Shown here: piece by piece, positions 22,294 through 35,670 of the stretch | How the letters are laid out: the number at the start of each line of letters is the position of its first letter | How positions within the stretch are numbered: the first letter of the stretch is position 1 | NCBI GenBank assembly: GCA_002914805.1 | Contig: JXTB01000328.1 | Location: forward strand, 363,749-427,748 | Direction: 5' to 3' | Source: Parasponia andersonii | Lineage: Eukaryota; Streptophyta; Magnoliopsida; Rosales; Cannabaceae | Length of the DNA: 64,000 nt | Notes under the pieces: model-generated | Told to the model about the DNA's origin: nothing | What the model saw: the letters and a program-made list of their open reading frames with translations, nothing else | The model's database searches: none | Program-made: the position numbers and the translations under genes

Positions 22294-25215
22294 TGTAACG
22301 CTCTCTAGCTTAACTATACGACTATGTAGGTTAAACTAGGATGCATTACTCTTTCATAAACCATGACTTTTGTTTTGTTCAAAAATTTGGGCCCATTTAA
22401 ACTTTTTAAACTCCGAAAGAACCTGTGCGACATTACTTTCTGAAAGTGTCTTTACAAACTGTACAACCAAAAAGTCCTTATCCATTTATCTTGCCATCCG
22501 TAGCAATATCTACATCACACCAAAATATCAAAATACAAAGAAAACATCACCCACAAGTCAAGCTCGTCTACATCTGTATGATCGTGGCGACAAGAAAGCG
22601 TGCTAGCCAACTGATAACTCTATACATCATATATCTCATCATCTGCAGGATAGGAACTAAATAAGCTAATGCTCAGTAAGTAAAGATCATGCATGCTCGT
22701 GAACATATTTCATTCATAAACTTTATTGAAATTCCTATCGTACTCTTTCTTCAATAACTTTTCATTTTGATGCACTTTTCTTAGAAAACATTTCTATATA
22801 GGGCCCTTGAGTACATTACAAAGTCGCAGTAGTTAGTAGGCTATACTCACCAATGCGGGAAGGAAACACATGGCCAATGCGAATCATACCTACCCAACGC
22901 AGACCGACTAGGTAATGAACCTAAAATATTTCATAGTATAATACTCAGTCCAGGCAGTTAGTAAGCCGTGCCCACCTATGTGGGAAGGATGCATGTGCAA
23001 ACAATACTTACCCAACGCAGATAGACTAGATAATGTACTTAAAAAATATCTTGTAAAATTAGTATAATGGTACTACTTTAAATCCAATGCGTGGAATACT
23101 TCATTTCTTTTAAAATCAATCATGCCTAAATGATCATGCCATGCTTATATTTCCACAAACTTTGCAACAACAATATAAATAACATATTATTGAAATAATG
23201 CACATAAGCATGTAGGAAAACATCTTGTATCTACTATTGTTCTTTTGATGCAGTTAAAATAAATCTTCACTTCCCTTGTGTCCGGTAGAAAAGATAGTGG
23301 AAAAGGTCAGTATTCTCTGTGGCAAAGTGTGTGGAAGACCAGATGTCAATTTTATTAGTAACACTATCACTACAATGTAAAATGTTTAAAGAAAATAAGT
23401 ACAAGACCGAATCACAACTTTTACAAAAGAAGGAACCCTAATCACAAAATGAACCAAAATGTCATCTACTTTCATAAAAACTAGTCTATTTGCTTCTAAA
23501 TGGTATCATTTGGTTCTAAAAATATTTGGACAGCACCTCCCCTATTTTTAAGACATCCCCACATGATTAAAATCATGGTTTAAGACTTGTAATAACAATC
23601 AAGAACTTAATTCCCACATATATAACTCAAAGAGGATCATTTAGAGCAACCAAAGGTACAATTGAATTCCTTTCATTTTAAACAAAGTTTAAAACCACTT
23701 TTACACTTTTCTATTGTCAGAAAAAGCAACAAAAAAATATATTTACATCATGGGATCAACAAAATATACATTTCAATTTTATAAAATCAGATTACAAGTA
23801 CGAGGAGCTTATTCTATCAATGGAAACACTTGAAAACACTTGAATCCACAAGTAGCAAATTTTGGGGCTTTAAGACTAATTTTAATCTTCCACTTAAATT
23901 ATGTATTTCCAACCATATATAAGGTTATCTTAGACATTAATTCATCAAATAAAAGCTTTAATTAAAGAGATAAATCAATAAAATAAATTACCAATTCTAA
24001 ATTCGACAAAAAGCTCGGCTTGACTAGTTTGAACTTTTGTTGAAGCTCTTGCCTTCTACTTCCATAAAACTGATTTCTAAAGCTTTGAAATTGATCTTAA
24101 GACTCAATAGAATCTAGAGGAAACATTATTTAAGTAGTATCAAGTGGAGAATTGAAATAACAAAACAAAACCTAGGAAGAAGAACTGGTAGAATTACCTT
24201 GACTAGTTTGAACCTATCTTACTTTGTTGAGCTCCAAATTGAGTTCTAACACTTGGAAACTCTTAGATATGAATAAGGGGAGTTTAGAAAAGTATAGAAA
24301 ATGGCTGGAGTGGTTCAAGTCATGGCTCGTGAGGAAGAGGAAAGAAATGACCAGATTTGGTCAAAAATCAATACTTAAAGGCTAGGAATGGCATAACTTA
24401 AATTCTAAGGGGTATTTTGGGTATTTTTCACCTTACTTTCCATGTGTCCATGTTTAAAACATTCTTAGCATACTCACCACATTACTGGTCAATCCTATAA
24501 ACTCAAGTGTAGACCAAAATGGTGAAACCTAGATTAGAAAATGAAATCTAGTCATATTTTGACTTATGATCCTATATGACCAATCTTATTGTAATTTGGT
24601 GGAACCTAGCCACATAACCAACCATTAAACATAAAAATAAAGTCAATTAGACTCCAATTGATGATGCAAATATAATATAATTGCCCAATTAATAGAATGC
24701 ACAAAGACGACATTATGCGATTACGTTGAATCTAAGCTAGCTTAGTGTAATTAAACACAGTTCAGTATACTGACTACCCTCTCATGCTTACCTCGGACGA
24801 ACATTTTTGAAAGTGCTAGAAATGAGTCATGAAAATTAAATCAAAGGTATTTGATGTGCTAAATGCACAGTGAATTTGGTTCCGAAAAGCGTGAAAAATG
24901 CATTTTACAGAAAATTACTATTTGACCAAGTTATCAATAGACATGGTTTTTAATGCATGTGCATAAAGTATTATTATTCATGAATGTATTCTTTGTTCTT
25001 TTCATACACCAAGCTCTCTCTCTGAGAGTACTGAGCCTTTACATTGCATGGGAATACTTCGACAACCATTAGTATAATAATATATATTAAAAGCATTTAA
25101 CGATCAAAATGAGCAATTTATCATAAAATTGGCACTAGTTTCATGATATGTCTATTATGTAATATGAACATGTTTATTATTGGCCTATTATGTATGTGAG
25201 AATCTTGGGCATTAC
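22294..25215 (-). repeat. Element B right LTR (5' LTR)
   Basis: About 2.92 kb, starting TGTAACGCTC on the plus strand and ending GGGCATTAC. It is a full copy of 14363-17251. It directly abuts a second, cut LTR of the same family at 25217. It contains a mutated donor (GGAAGT for GTAAGT) at 23276. Confidence 0.92.
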
Positions 25216-25216
25216 T

Positions 25217-26289
25217 TATCAAGTGGAGAATTGAAATAACAAAACAAAACCTAGGAAGAAGAACTAGTAGAATTACCTAGACTAGTTTGGACCTATCTTA
25301 CTTTCTTGAGCTCCAAATTTAATTCTACCACTTGGAAATGCTTAGATATGGATAAGAGGAGTTGGGAGAAGTATAGAAAGTGCTGGAGAGGTTCAAGTTG
25401 TCGTTGCGGAGAAAGAGAAAAGAAATGACCAGATTTGGTCAAAAATCAATACTTAAAGGCAAAGAATGGCATAACTTAAATTCTAAGGGGTAATTTGGCA
25501 TAACTTAATTTCCATGTGTCCAGCTCTAAAACATCTTTATCATGCTCACCACATTGCTGGTCAATCCTATACACTCAAGTGTAGACCAAAATACTGAAAC
25601 CTAACTTAGATAGTGAAATCTAATCACACTTTGACTTATGATCCTATGTGGCCAATCTTATTGTAATTTGGTGGAATCTAGCCCCATAACCAATCATTAA
25701 ACATAAAAAGAAAGTCAATTAGACTCAAATTGATGATGCAAACATAGTATAATTGCCCAATTAATAGAATGCACAAAGATGAGATTATGTGATTAAGTTG
25801 AATCTAAGCTAGCTTAGTGTAATTAAACACGGTTGAGTACAGTGACTGCCGCCTCGTGCTTACTTGGAAAGAACATTTTTGAAAATACTAGAAATGAGTC
25901 CTAAACATTGAATTAAATCTATATGACGTGCTAAATGCATAGTGAATTTTGCTCCATAAAGCGTGAAAGATGCATTTTACCAAAAAACTACTATTTGACC
26001 AAGTTATCAATAGACATGGTTTTTAATGTATGTGCATATCGTATTATTATTCATGAATGTATTCTTTGTTCTTTTCACACACCAAGCTCTGTCTCTGAGG
26101 GTATAGGGCCTTTACACTACATGGGGACACTTCGACAAGCATTAGAATAATAATATATATTAAAAGCATTTAACGATCAAAATGGGCAATTTTTCATAAA
26201 AGTAACACTAGTTTCATGATATGTCTATTATATAATATGAATAGGTTAATTATTGGCCTATTATGTATGTGAGAATCTTGGGCATTACA
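25217..26289 (-). repeat. Truncated B-family LTR bordering element C
   Basis: It begins abruptly at TATCAAGTGGAG, which lies about 1.8 kb into the family LTR, and ends GGGCATTACA before the polypurine region and chromodomain of C. It is the outer part of the C 3' LTR in element orientation; the rest is not here. Confidence 0.9.
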
Positions 26290-26328
26290 ATCCTTCTTTC
26301 TTTATTAAATTTCGTCCCCGAAATTTTC

Positions 26329-26730
26329 TTACCCAAATAAGTGAGGATACTTAGTTTTCATCTCTTCTTCTCTTTCCCATGTGGCCTCCTCTACTTCGTG
26401 GTTTCTCCACAATACTTTGACCAAAGGGATCTTCTTGTTTCTAAGCTCCTTCTCTTTTCTCTCCAAAATCTCCACTAGTTTTTCTTCATAACTCACATCT
26501 TTGCTCAACTCCAATGGCTCGTAAGTCAAAACATATGAAGGGTTTGGAACATATCTTCTAAATATAGAGACGTAAAAAACATTGTGCACGTTTGACAGTA
26601 TGGGTGGTAATGCAAGTCTATAGGCAACATCTCGAACTTTTTCACGTATCTCAAATAGGCCTATATATCTAGGACTAAGCTTCTCTTTCTTCCCAAACCT
26701 CATGATTCCTTTCATGGGGGCAACCTTCAA
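26329..26730 (-). pseudogene. Element C integrase C-terminus with chromodomain
   Basis: About 133 residues, the same plan as in element B: RYIGLFEI, VHNVFYVSIFRRY, then the chromodomain (VSYEEKLVEI, VKVLWRNHEVEEATW) and YPHLFG end. GPF has become GLF, a change at a conserved place. The frame is open to its stop. Confidence 0.9.
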
Positions 26731-26811
26731 AAATACTTTGTCCCCAACAGCAAATCTTACCTCTCTGTTTCTAGGATCAGCATAATACTTCTGTCTGCTC
26801 CGTACAGCTAA

Positions 26812-27984
26812 TTACCATTTACGAATCTTTTCTACTGCTACAGCTGTTTCTCTTACCAATTCTGGACCAAGAAATTTCCTTTCTTCCATCTCATCCCAAT
26901 GAATTGGAGATCTACATTTTCTTCTATATAAGGCTTCATACGAAGGCATTTCAATTGAAGCTTGATAACTATTGTTGTGGGAAAATTCTATCAATAGCAA
27001 GTACTTGCTCCAAGATCCATGAAAATCTAACACACCTTTTCTAAGCATATCCTCAAGAGTTTGTATGGTTCTCTCTGATTGTCCATTTGTTTGAGGATGA
27101 AAAGCTGTACTGAATGCTAGTTTTGTACCCATAGCCTCCTGAACCCTCTTCCAAAATTTTGAAGTGAATCTAGCAATTCGGTCAGAAATAATAACCTTTG
27201 GAACACCATTTAGTCTAATGATTTCTTGAACATACAACCAAGCCAATTGATCTAAACTATAAGTCACTTTAATCAGTAGGAAATGGGCTGACTTAGTATA
27301 TCTATCCACAATAACCCAAATAGCATCATGGCCTTTATTCGTCTTAGGAAGTCCAACCACCAAATCCGTGGCAATCTTTTCCCATTTTCATTGTGGCACA
27401 TGTATGGGCTTTAATGTACTAGCAGGTCTTTGATGTTCAGCTTTAACTTGTTGACATGTGAGACATTGTTCTACAAACTCAATCACATCCCTCTTCATAC
27501 TTGGCCACGAGTAATGCATTTTCAAATCCCTATATATCTTTATAATACCAGGATGCACAGAGTATGGAGTAGTGTGAGCTTCTATTAATATCTTCTTTCC
27601 TATTGTTCCGTCTGGCACACATAGTCTATTTCTGTATCTAATTACACCATCACTAGAAATCCGGAAGGCTACCTCCTTTCTAGACTCTATCTTAGTCTTT
27701 AAACCTTTCAGATAGGGATCCGTATTCTGGTCTTGCTTGATTCTCTCTAAAATTGTAGGTTGCAAAATAAGAGCTGCTAATCTCTCCATTAAACCTATAG
27801 GCAGAATCTCTAATTCCAATCGATGCAAATCCATCAAAAGATGCTTTCGATCAACATACTTAAGTGACATAGTAGCTAATGATTTTCTACTTAGAACATC
27901 AGCAACCATATTAGCTTTTCCTAGATGATAGTTAATCTCACAGTCATAGTCTTTCACCAGTTCATGCCATCTTCTTTGTCTCAT
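26812..27984 (-). pseudogene. Element C integrase core and zinc module, best preserved in the window
   Basis: The frame from 27984 covers the RNase H end, linker and HHCC module ([18 protein letters not shown]). It stops near 27388. The core frame 26812-27363 has the first Asp in VIVDRYTK, the second in IISDRIARF (usual SDRDARF, so only the neighbour changed) and Glu in QSERTIQTLED. A short break separates core from zinc module and another separates core from the C-terminal domain. The DDE residues are all present. Confidence 0.9.
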
Positions 27985-29215
27985 ATTTAGTTCCTTTTGT
28001 GTAAATAAATACTTGAGACTTTTATGGTCTATGTAGATTTGACATCTTTCTTTATAAAGATAATGTCTCCAACTCTTCAGTGCAAAACTATTGCTACTAG
28101 CTCTAAATCATGAGTAGGATAATTCTTTTCATATTCTTTTAGTTGCCAAGAAGCATAGGTGATAACCTTACCATTTTGCATTAGAACACAACCTAGACTA
28201 TTCTTTGAAGCATCACTGTAAACAACAAATCCTCCTAATCCAGTGGGTATAGAAAGTATCGGAGCTGTGACCAAACCTTAACTCTTGCAAACTCTTTTCA
28301 CAATTATCATCCCAATGAAATTTCACGTTCTTTCTAGTCAACTGAGTTAATGGAGAAGCCAACTTAGAAACTCCTTCCACGAATCTTCTATAGGGACCAG
28401 CTAATCCTAAGAAACTACGAATCTCTGAAATATTTGTAGGTCTTGACCAATTACTTATAGCTTCAACCTTCATTGGATCCACAGAAATACCATTTCCAGA
28501 CACTACATGACCAAGGAAGATAACCTTCTCTAACCAGGACTCACACTTCTTAAACTTTGCATACAACTACTTTTCTTTTAGGATCGTCAAAATTGTTCTC
28601 AAATGCTCCATGTGCTATGCCCTTGAGTATGAGTAGATCAAAATATCATCAATGAATACTATAACGAAACTATCTAGGAAATCCTTAAATACTCTTTTCA
28701 TCATATCCATAAAAGCAGCTGGAGCATTAGTTAAACCAAAGGGTATCACTAAAAACTCATAGTGTTCGTATCTCGTCCTAAAGCTATCTTAGGAATATCA
28801 TCTTCCTTAATCTTCAGTTGATGGTATCCCAATCTTAAATCATTCTTGGAAAATACTGACGCACTTTGTAACTGATCAAACAAATCATTAATTCTTGGGA
28901 AAGGATATTTATTCTTGATTGTAACCTTATTTAACTCTTTATAATCAATACAAAGCGTCATAGTTCCATCTTTCTTATTTACAAATAGCACTGGAGCATC
29001 CCATGGTGAAAAGCTTGGACGTATGAAACCCTTGTCCAAAAGCTCTTGTAATTGTACCTTTAATTCCTTCAACTCTGCTGGAGCCATTCTATATGGTGCT
29101 TTAGAAATAGGAGCAGTGCCAGGTTGCAAGTCAATAGCAAACTCTATCTCTGTATTGGATGGTAATCCGGGTAAATCTTCTCGGAATACCTCAAGAAATT
29201 TATTAACTACTGGTA
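27985..29215 (-). pseudogene. Element C reverse transcriptase and RNase H, N-terminally cut
   Basis: RT starts near 29215 at the KFLEVFRED block and carries a [12 protein letters not shown] fingers motif (Lys to Asn change), the [12 protein letters not shown] block (catalytic-region Ile to Asn), and an intact FIDDILIYS with its Asp pair at 28645-28650. The thumb/connection lies at 28213-28566 and RNase H at 28000-28270 ([14 protein letters not shown]). Several stops and shifts interrupt it. About 165 bp between protease end and RT start are deleted compared with B. Confidence 0.85.
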
Positions 29216-29382
29216 CTTCCTGGTGGCTGAAATACTACTCTCTTACTGTAATATCAAGTCTGTCCTATATTATGATTTTTATTTTTATTGTGTTTTAAAT
29301 CTATGATTATGATAAGTGAAACGGTTACAGTGAAATACGCACATGAAACCCAAGTTGGACTACGTGCCTATTGAGAAACAAA
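29216..29382. other. Deletion joint with filler DNA at the end of element C
   Basis: After a short remnant of the protease end (matching VVFQPP of element B, near 29220-29240) the sequence is AT-rich and matches no other part of the window. At 29383 the family LTR begins in mid-repeat. Gag, most of protease, primer site and about 750 bp of LTR are missing. Confidence 0.7.
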
Positions 29383-31130
29383 TATCTTCTAAAATTAGTA
29401 CAATGGTACTATTTTAAATCCAATGCGTGGAAAACTTCATTACTTTGAAAGTCATGCCTAAATGATCAAGCCATGCTTATGTTTCTGTAAACTTTGCAAC
29501 GATAATATAAATAACATATAATTGAATACACATAAGCATATAGGAAAACATCTTGTATCTACTATTGTTCTTGTAATGCAGTTAAAATAAATCTTCACAT
29601 ACCTTGTTTCCGGTATAAAAGATAGTGGAAAGGGTTAGTATCCTTTGTGGCAAGGTGTGTGGAAGACCTGATGTCAATTTTATTACTAACATTATCACAA
29701 CAATGTAAAATATTTAAATAAAATAAGTACAAGACTGAATCATAGCTTTTACAAAAGAAGGAACCCTAATCACAAAATGAACCAAAATGTCATCTACTTT
29801 CATAAAAACTACTCCATTTGCTTCTAAATGGTACCATTTCGTTATAAAAATATTTGGACAGGACCTCTCCTATTTTTAGGACATCCTCACATGATTAAAA
29901 TCATAGTTTAAGACATGTAATAACAATCAACAAGCCAATTCCCACATATATAACTCGAAGAGGATCATTTAGAGCAACCTAGGTACACTTGAATTCCTTT
30001 CATTTTAAACAAAGTTTAAGACCACTTTTACACTTTTCTATTGTCACAAATAACAACAAAACAAATATATTTACATCATGGGATCAAAAAAATATACATT
30101 TTAATTTTATAAAATCAGATTACAAGTATGGAGAGCTTATTCTAATAATGGAAACACTTGAAAACTCTTGAATCCACAAGTAGCAAACTTTGGGACTTTA
30201 AGACTAACTTTAAATCCTCCACTTAAATTCTGTATTTCCAACCATATATAAGGTTTCTTTAGACCTTAATTCATCAAATACAAGCTTTAATTAAAGAGCT
30301 AAAGCAATGGAAATAAATTACCAATTCTAAATTCCACAAAAATTTACCTTTACAAGTTTGAACTTTTGTTCAGGCTCTTGCCTTCTACTTCCACAAAACT
30401 GATTTTTAAGGCTTTGAAATTGATCTTAGCACTCAAGAGGACCTAGAGGAAACATTACTTAAGTAGTATCAAGTGGAGAATTGAAATAACAAAACAAAAC
30501 ATAGGAAGAAGAACTAGTAGAATTACCATGACTAGTTTGGACCTATCTTGCTTTCTTGAGCTCCAAATTGAGTTCTACCACTTGGAAATTCTTAGATATG
30601 GATAAGTGGAGTTGAAAGAAGTATAGAAAGTGACTGGAGTGGTTCAAGTCGTGGCTGGAGAGGAAGAGGAAAGAAATGACTAGATTTGGATAAAATCAGT
30701 ACTTCAAGGCTAAGAATAACATAACTTAAATTTTAAGGGGTATTTTGGGTATTTTGCACCTTAATTTGCATGTGTCTAGCTCTAAACCATCCTTAGCATA
30801 CTCACCACATTACTGGTCATTCCTATACACTAAAGTGTAGACCAAAATACTGAAACCTAGTTTAGAAAGTGAAATATAGTCAAACTTTGACTTATGATCC
30901 TATATGGCTAATCTTATTGTAATTTGGTAGAACCTAGCCCTATAACCAATCATTAAATATAAATAGAAAGTCAATTAGACTCTAATTGATGATACAAACA
31001 TAGTATAATTGCCCAATTAATAGAATGCACAAAGATGAGATTATGCGATTAAGTTGAATCTAAGCTAGCTTAGTGTAATTAAACACGGTTCAGTACAGTG
31101 ACTGCCGCCTCGTGCTTACCTAGAAAGAAC
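29383..31130 (-). repeat. Element C right LTR, first segment
   Basis: It aligns with 23043-24810 of the element B right LTR, includes the donor CAAG|GTATGTG at 29602, and breaks at 31130, where element D is inserted. It resumes at 46328. Confidence 0.9.
31126..31130. repeat. Target duplication AGAAC, left copy
   Basis: AGAAC precedes the D LTR start and is repeated at 46323-46327 after the D LTR end. The C LTR reads on across D with one copy of this site. Confidence 0.94.
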
Positions 31131-31431
31131 TGTAACATCCCCCGATTTCACACACGTACGTAAGAATATTTGTATAATTATTTAGTGAAATCGGGAGATG
31201 CTACTCAACTTAGAACTGACAAAAGAGTGAAAAATTAAAACTTTTTAAACTTTTTGAAATAAAAAAGAACCCCAATTATAATTGTACATACTCCAATGTA
31301 TACATATATACACCCTTGCTACGTGGGCTTCTCATAATATATACATAATAAACACACACAAATGCTCATATACACAAGCCGTGGTCAGAAAGTCGGCACT
31401 CCTCCTCTAACTCACATATCATCTGTACCTT

Positions 31432-31956
31432 CTGCAATGTAAGAATATTAATGACTATGAAACTCAGTAAGTAACATATATAGATACAAAGTGCATAAAA
31501 TATGAAATAGATGATCATATGGTTGGGATCCTTGTGTATATTATATTGCCTGACAAGACTGTGAATTGCATACTGAGCCACTCAGAGAACATATAACATA
31601 TCATGAGCTATATGGAGGTCTTGAGCCCTAGAGAATCCCCTCTGTGTACAGCAGAGGTCCACCCCATACCGCCATCAAAATATTCCCAAAGGAATCATAG
31701 CGTCCCTAAAAGGACCAGAGTATTCCCAAAGGAAGCAGAGTGTTCCCGAAGGAACCATATCACATATTTGGGCACTGGCTCGCCACACCGTATTCACCAA
31801 CACTCGTCAGGCAATATAAATACATCACGTGTTCATGACCTATGCAAAACTAAATGAAAAATACGTATGTACACATATTCACAAATTCTATATTCACAAA
31901 TTCCACAAATTCATAAAATAAAGAATTTCTTACATTGCAGGTGTGACGTTACTTAC
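31432..31956 (-). other. Intron-like module in element D LTR (525 bp)
   Basis: Minus strand: donor ATCGAG|GTAAGTAAC at 31956, TTACTTACTGAGTTTCAT near 31470, acceptor ACATTGCAG| at 31432. The right LTR keeps the same donor at 44694 but the acceptor side was removed with the E insertion. Confidence 0.5.
31681..31757 (-). repeat. Array of four hairpins in element D LTR
   Basis: In element orientation the units are GGTTCCTTCGGGAAC, a TTCCTTTGGGAAT type, GGTCCTTTTAGGGAC and TTCCTTTGGGAAT. The GGTCC/GGGAC unit has different bases on both arms but keeps pairing. The first has the C(TTCG)G tetraloop form. The right LTR copy is at about 44419-44493. Confidence 0.75.
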
Positions 31957-33560
31957 CTCGATTTATGGACTTCAAGTGATTTTGTGTGAAATGCTCCCAC
32001 TCAAAGTACGTTTAACGTGTCCCTAATATTTTTCAAGTAATAAATTTTATTTGACTAGAAATGGATGAGACCACATAATTTCTTATTATTTTTATTTTTC
32101 TATTATTATTTTTAAAATAAGAGAACACTAAATAATAAGTAACAAGATCTTTCAAAATTACATATCAATTAAAATCAAAATTTTATCATACATCCACAAT
32201 TAAAAAAATAAAATAGTGAAGATATAGTCTTATACTTAGCAGACGATAAGTAATTGGTCTTTACAAAACTATTAGTAAATTAACTAACAATAACAAATAA
32301 ATGTCCAAGGTTCTAATTTAACCTTCCGCATAAAGAGTATAAGCTTATATCCATAAATAATTATTTCAATTGAAAACTTTTCACATTCACATTGTATTTA
32401 TATATACACGTACTAATTAAGGAATTATAGACTTATAAAATAGTCCAGAAAGTATTTAATTCAGGAACACTAATATAAGGCATATCTGAATCTTACTCTC
32501 AATTTATTACATAGACTTCATCTATTCTTGATATAAAAGAAAGACACCATCAAAAACCAAGTCTAACGACTCTTCCCAAAAACACAGTAGTTCATGAAAA
32601 TTGATTACATAAATAATAAGGATTCCTAAAGTCTCAAACGTATAATTTAGAGCCATGATATTTATATATGTATCACTAGTATACAAACTCGTGAAACAAA
32701 TCTTACAAAGAGAACAACAATAGCAATTAAAATGGTTACCTTAATTGTATTAAACTATCCCAAGAGATGGAAGGATTCTTGGTACACAAAATTACTAGAA
32801 GAAAGGATTGAATATAATGATCATAGAAATTAATTCTTTAGTGGAAGCTAAGTTGGAAATGAAGAGAAGGGGAGAGGTACTTAATGGTTGTGGTAATCGG
32901 TGGAAGGTGTAGGAAGTTTTCCCTTTTTTTTTTGTTTCTTTTACAATTTCAAGTGTATATAAATAATGGAAATTATCACCGACTCAACTTTCGGCTATTC
33001 TTTTTATTTATTTATTTATTTATTATTATTATTATTATTTGATAGACACATAGATAGTCAGATTAAGGAAAGTAATAATAAGAATAATATTTAACATATA
33101 CATTTTAAGACAATATAGCCAATAGTTTAGTACGTATATCTCCTGTACACAATTTTGAGTTACAAGAAAAATCTCTCAAGCGCATAGAACAATAATATAA
33201 CTAAGAAAAGTCATGTGATTAGATCAAACAAAAATCTCTATAACAATGCCACACGTAGAAATATAACTAAATATTTTATCAAATAATTAATCAAAATATT
33301 TACTAAATTATTAAAAAGTCATAAAAGAATTATAGACTTAAACACATCAAACTTGTACCGAGAGTGCAATCCGAGCATTTCGCAGCAAAATTACTTCATA
33401 AATTAGAATTATAAGATAATCAATATACTAAAACAAGTACTCAAAATTAAGTGCCCATATACGCATTTATATATAAAAGAAAATTTTATGAAATAATGTT
33501 ATTATTAGCTATTTAATATTACGAGAAGTTGGGTGTCGTATACGACCTTGGGATATCACA

Positions 33561-33575
33561 ATTCTCCCCTCCTAA
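33561..33575 (-). promoter_or_regulatory. Element D polypurine tract
   Basis: On the minus strand AGGAGGGGAGAAT lies directly before TGTGATATCCC, the LTR start. Confidence 0.85.
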
Positions 33576-33596
33576 TAAAAATTTCGTCCTCGAAAT

Positions 33597-33950
33597 TTAC
33601 TTACCAAACAATTCTAGATATTGACTTTTCATTTCATCTTCTCGTTCCCATGTGGCTTCCTCAACAGAATGATTTCGCCACAGGACTTTCACTAAAAGAT
33701 TCATTATGTTTCTCATTTCTTTCTCTTTTCTATCTAAAATCTGAACTGGACGTTCCTCGTAGTTTACTTTTGGATCTAACTCAAATAGTTCCTGGCTAAG
33801 AATGTGGGATGGATTTGATACATACTTTCTCAGCATAGAAACATGGAAGACATTATGTACAGTTGATAACTCGGCGGGTAGGGTAAGCCTATAAGTGACA
33901 TTTCCAACTTCCTCTAGGATTTCATAGGGACCAGTGAATCTCGAGCTCAA
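33597..33950 (-). pseudogene. Element D integrase C-terminus with chromodomain
   Basis: GPYEILEEV, VHNVFHVSMLRKY, then a chromodomain (VNYEERPVQI, VKVLWRNHSVEEATW, YLELFGK). The GPY motif is intact. A stop just upstream (TTTCAT at 33953 region) breaks the link to the integrase core. Confidence 0.9.
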
Positions 33951-34070
33951 CTTTCATTTCTTTCCGAATCTCATAACACCTTTCATAGGGGCAATCTTAA
34001 GAAATACTTTATCACCAACAGAAAAGTGTAAAGGTCGACATTTCGGATCTACCTAAAGCTTTTGTCTACT

Positions 34071-35000
34071 TTAAGCTGCTATCATACGTTTTTTGATCTT
34101 CTCAACAGCTTCAGCTGTATCTCTAACAATATCAGGACCCAAATAACGTCTCTCTCTAACCTCATCCCAGTGAATAGGAGATCTGCACTTTCTTCCATAC
34201 AATATCTCATAAGGTGCAACACCAATCGTCGCTTGAAAACTGTTATTATAGGAGAACTCAATCAATGATAAGTAATGGTTCCATGATCCTTGAAAATCCA
34301 TGACACAAGCTCTCAGCATATCTTCTAAGATCTGAATAGTCCTCTCATCCTGACCATCTTTCTGAGGATGGAATGCAGTACTAAATTTAAATTTAGTACT
34401 CAAAGCTCGTTGTATACTCTTCCAGAATTTTGAGGTAAATCTGGCATCTATATCTGAGATTATAGAAACTAGAATCCCATGAAGCCTAACAATCTCCTTA
34501 ATGTACAATGCTGCAAGTTTATCCATAGAGTAGGTCATAGAAATCGGAATAAAATGAGCTACCTTAGTGTGTCTATCGACTATGACCCAAACTGCATCTT
34601 GATAAGATACTGTCTTCGGTAACCCAACTACAAAATCCATAGCAATCTCCTCCCAATTCCACTCAGGCAATGGTAGTGGTTGCAACTCTCTTGCTGGTCT
34701 CTTGTGCTCAACCTTTATCTGCTGACATGTTAAGTAACGTTCCACAAATTTGAAAATATCTTTTTTCATTCCTGCCCACCAGTAAAGAATCTTCAAATCG
34801 TTGTATATTTTAGTAGTACCTGGATGGACTGAATATGGAGTATTGTGCGCTTATACTAGAATTTCTTGCTTGATACTTCTGTCATCTGGTACACAAAGTC
34901 TACCCTGGAATCTGATTATTCCTTCAGTAGAAATACTAAAATCTGACTTTTTTCCTGACTCCACTAATTCTTTATATCCAACCAATTCAGGATCTTCATT
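34071..35000 (-). pseudogene. Element D integrase core and zinc module
   Basis: A 241-codon frame (34071-34796) holds the end of the zinc module (Cys pair changed to YLTCQ), VIVDRHTK with the first Asp, IISDIDARF with the second, and DERTIQILED with Glu. The usual GQSER has become GQDER. The HHCC start lies in 34800-35000 in broken frames. It is the longest integrase frame in the window, yet the first zinc Cys is lost. Confidence 0.9.
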
Positions 35001-35670
35001 CTAGCCTTGTTTAATTCTGTCTAATAAAGTGGACTGTAATGTAATAGCAGATAATTTACCAATGATCAACTCAATGCCTAATCTGCATAAATCTTCCTGC
35101 AAGGGTTTCTTTAACTCGTATAAAGATGTCAGATTTGCAGATGATTTCCTACTGAGTGCATGTGCCACAACATTGGCTTTTCCTGGATGATAGTTGATGT
35201 CACAATTATAATCATTTACTAATTCTAACCAACGTCGTTGCCTAATGTTCAATTCCTTATGAGTACTTCAAACTTTTGTGATCAGTAAAAATTTCATAAT
35301 GAACACCATATAGATAGTGTCGCCAAATCTTTAATGCAAACACTATTACTGCCAATTCTAAATCATGAGTAGGATAATTGTGTTCATAATCCTTTAGTTG
35401 TCTTGAAGCATAAGCAATAACTTTTCCACTTTGCATAAGAATGCATCCCAGACCTTGTTTCAAAGCATCATTGTATATAACAAATCTCTCAGTGCCAAAA
35501 GGTAAGGTTAGGACTGGTGCTGAAATTAATCTCTGCTTCAATTCTTGAAAACTCCTTTGACACTCCTCTGTCCATATGAACTTATTGCTATTCCTGGTCA
35601 ACTGTGTAAGTGGCATAGATATCTTAGAAAATCTCTCAACAAACCTTCTGTAATAACCAGCGAAACCCAT
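35001..35670 (-). pseudogene. Element D RNase H, frameshifted
   Basis: YNDALK stands where relatives have YSDASK, so one catalytic Asp stays and its neighbours change. [17 protein letters not shown] and VVAHALSRK follow; in the last the expected Asp of VVADALSRK is His. A small deletion after SLKY shifts the frame. Activity is unlikely. Confidence 0.87.

Larger units (their letters stand above)
31131..33560 (-). repeat. Element D left LTR (3' LTR)
   Basis: 2,430 bp, TGTAACATCC to GATATCACA on the plus strand. It holds the hairpin array (31681-31757), the intron-like module (31432-31956), a run of TTTA/TTA microsatellite near 33000-33040 and a leader-like pyrimidine-rich stretch near 32800-32930. 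No coding potential seen. Confidence 0.93.
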
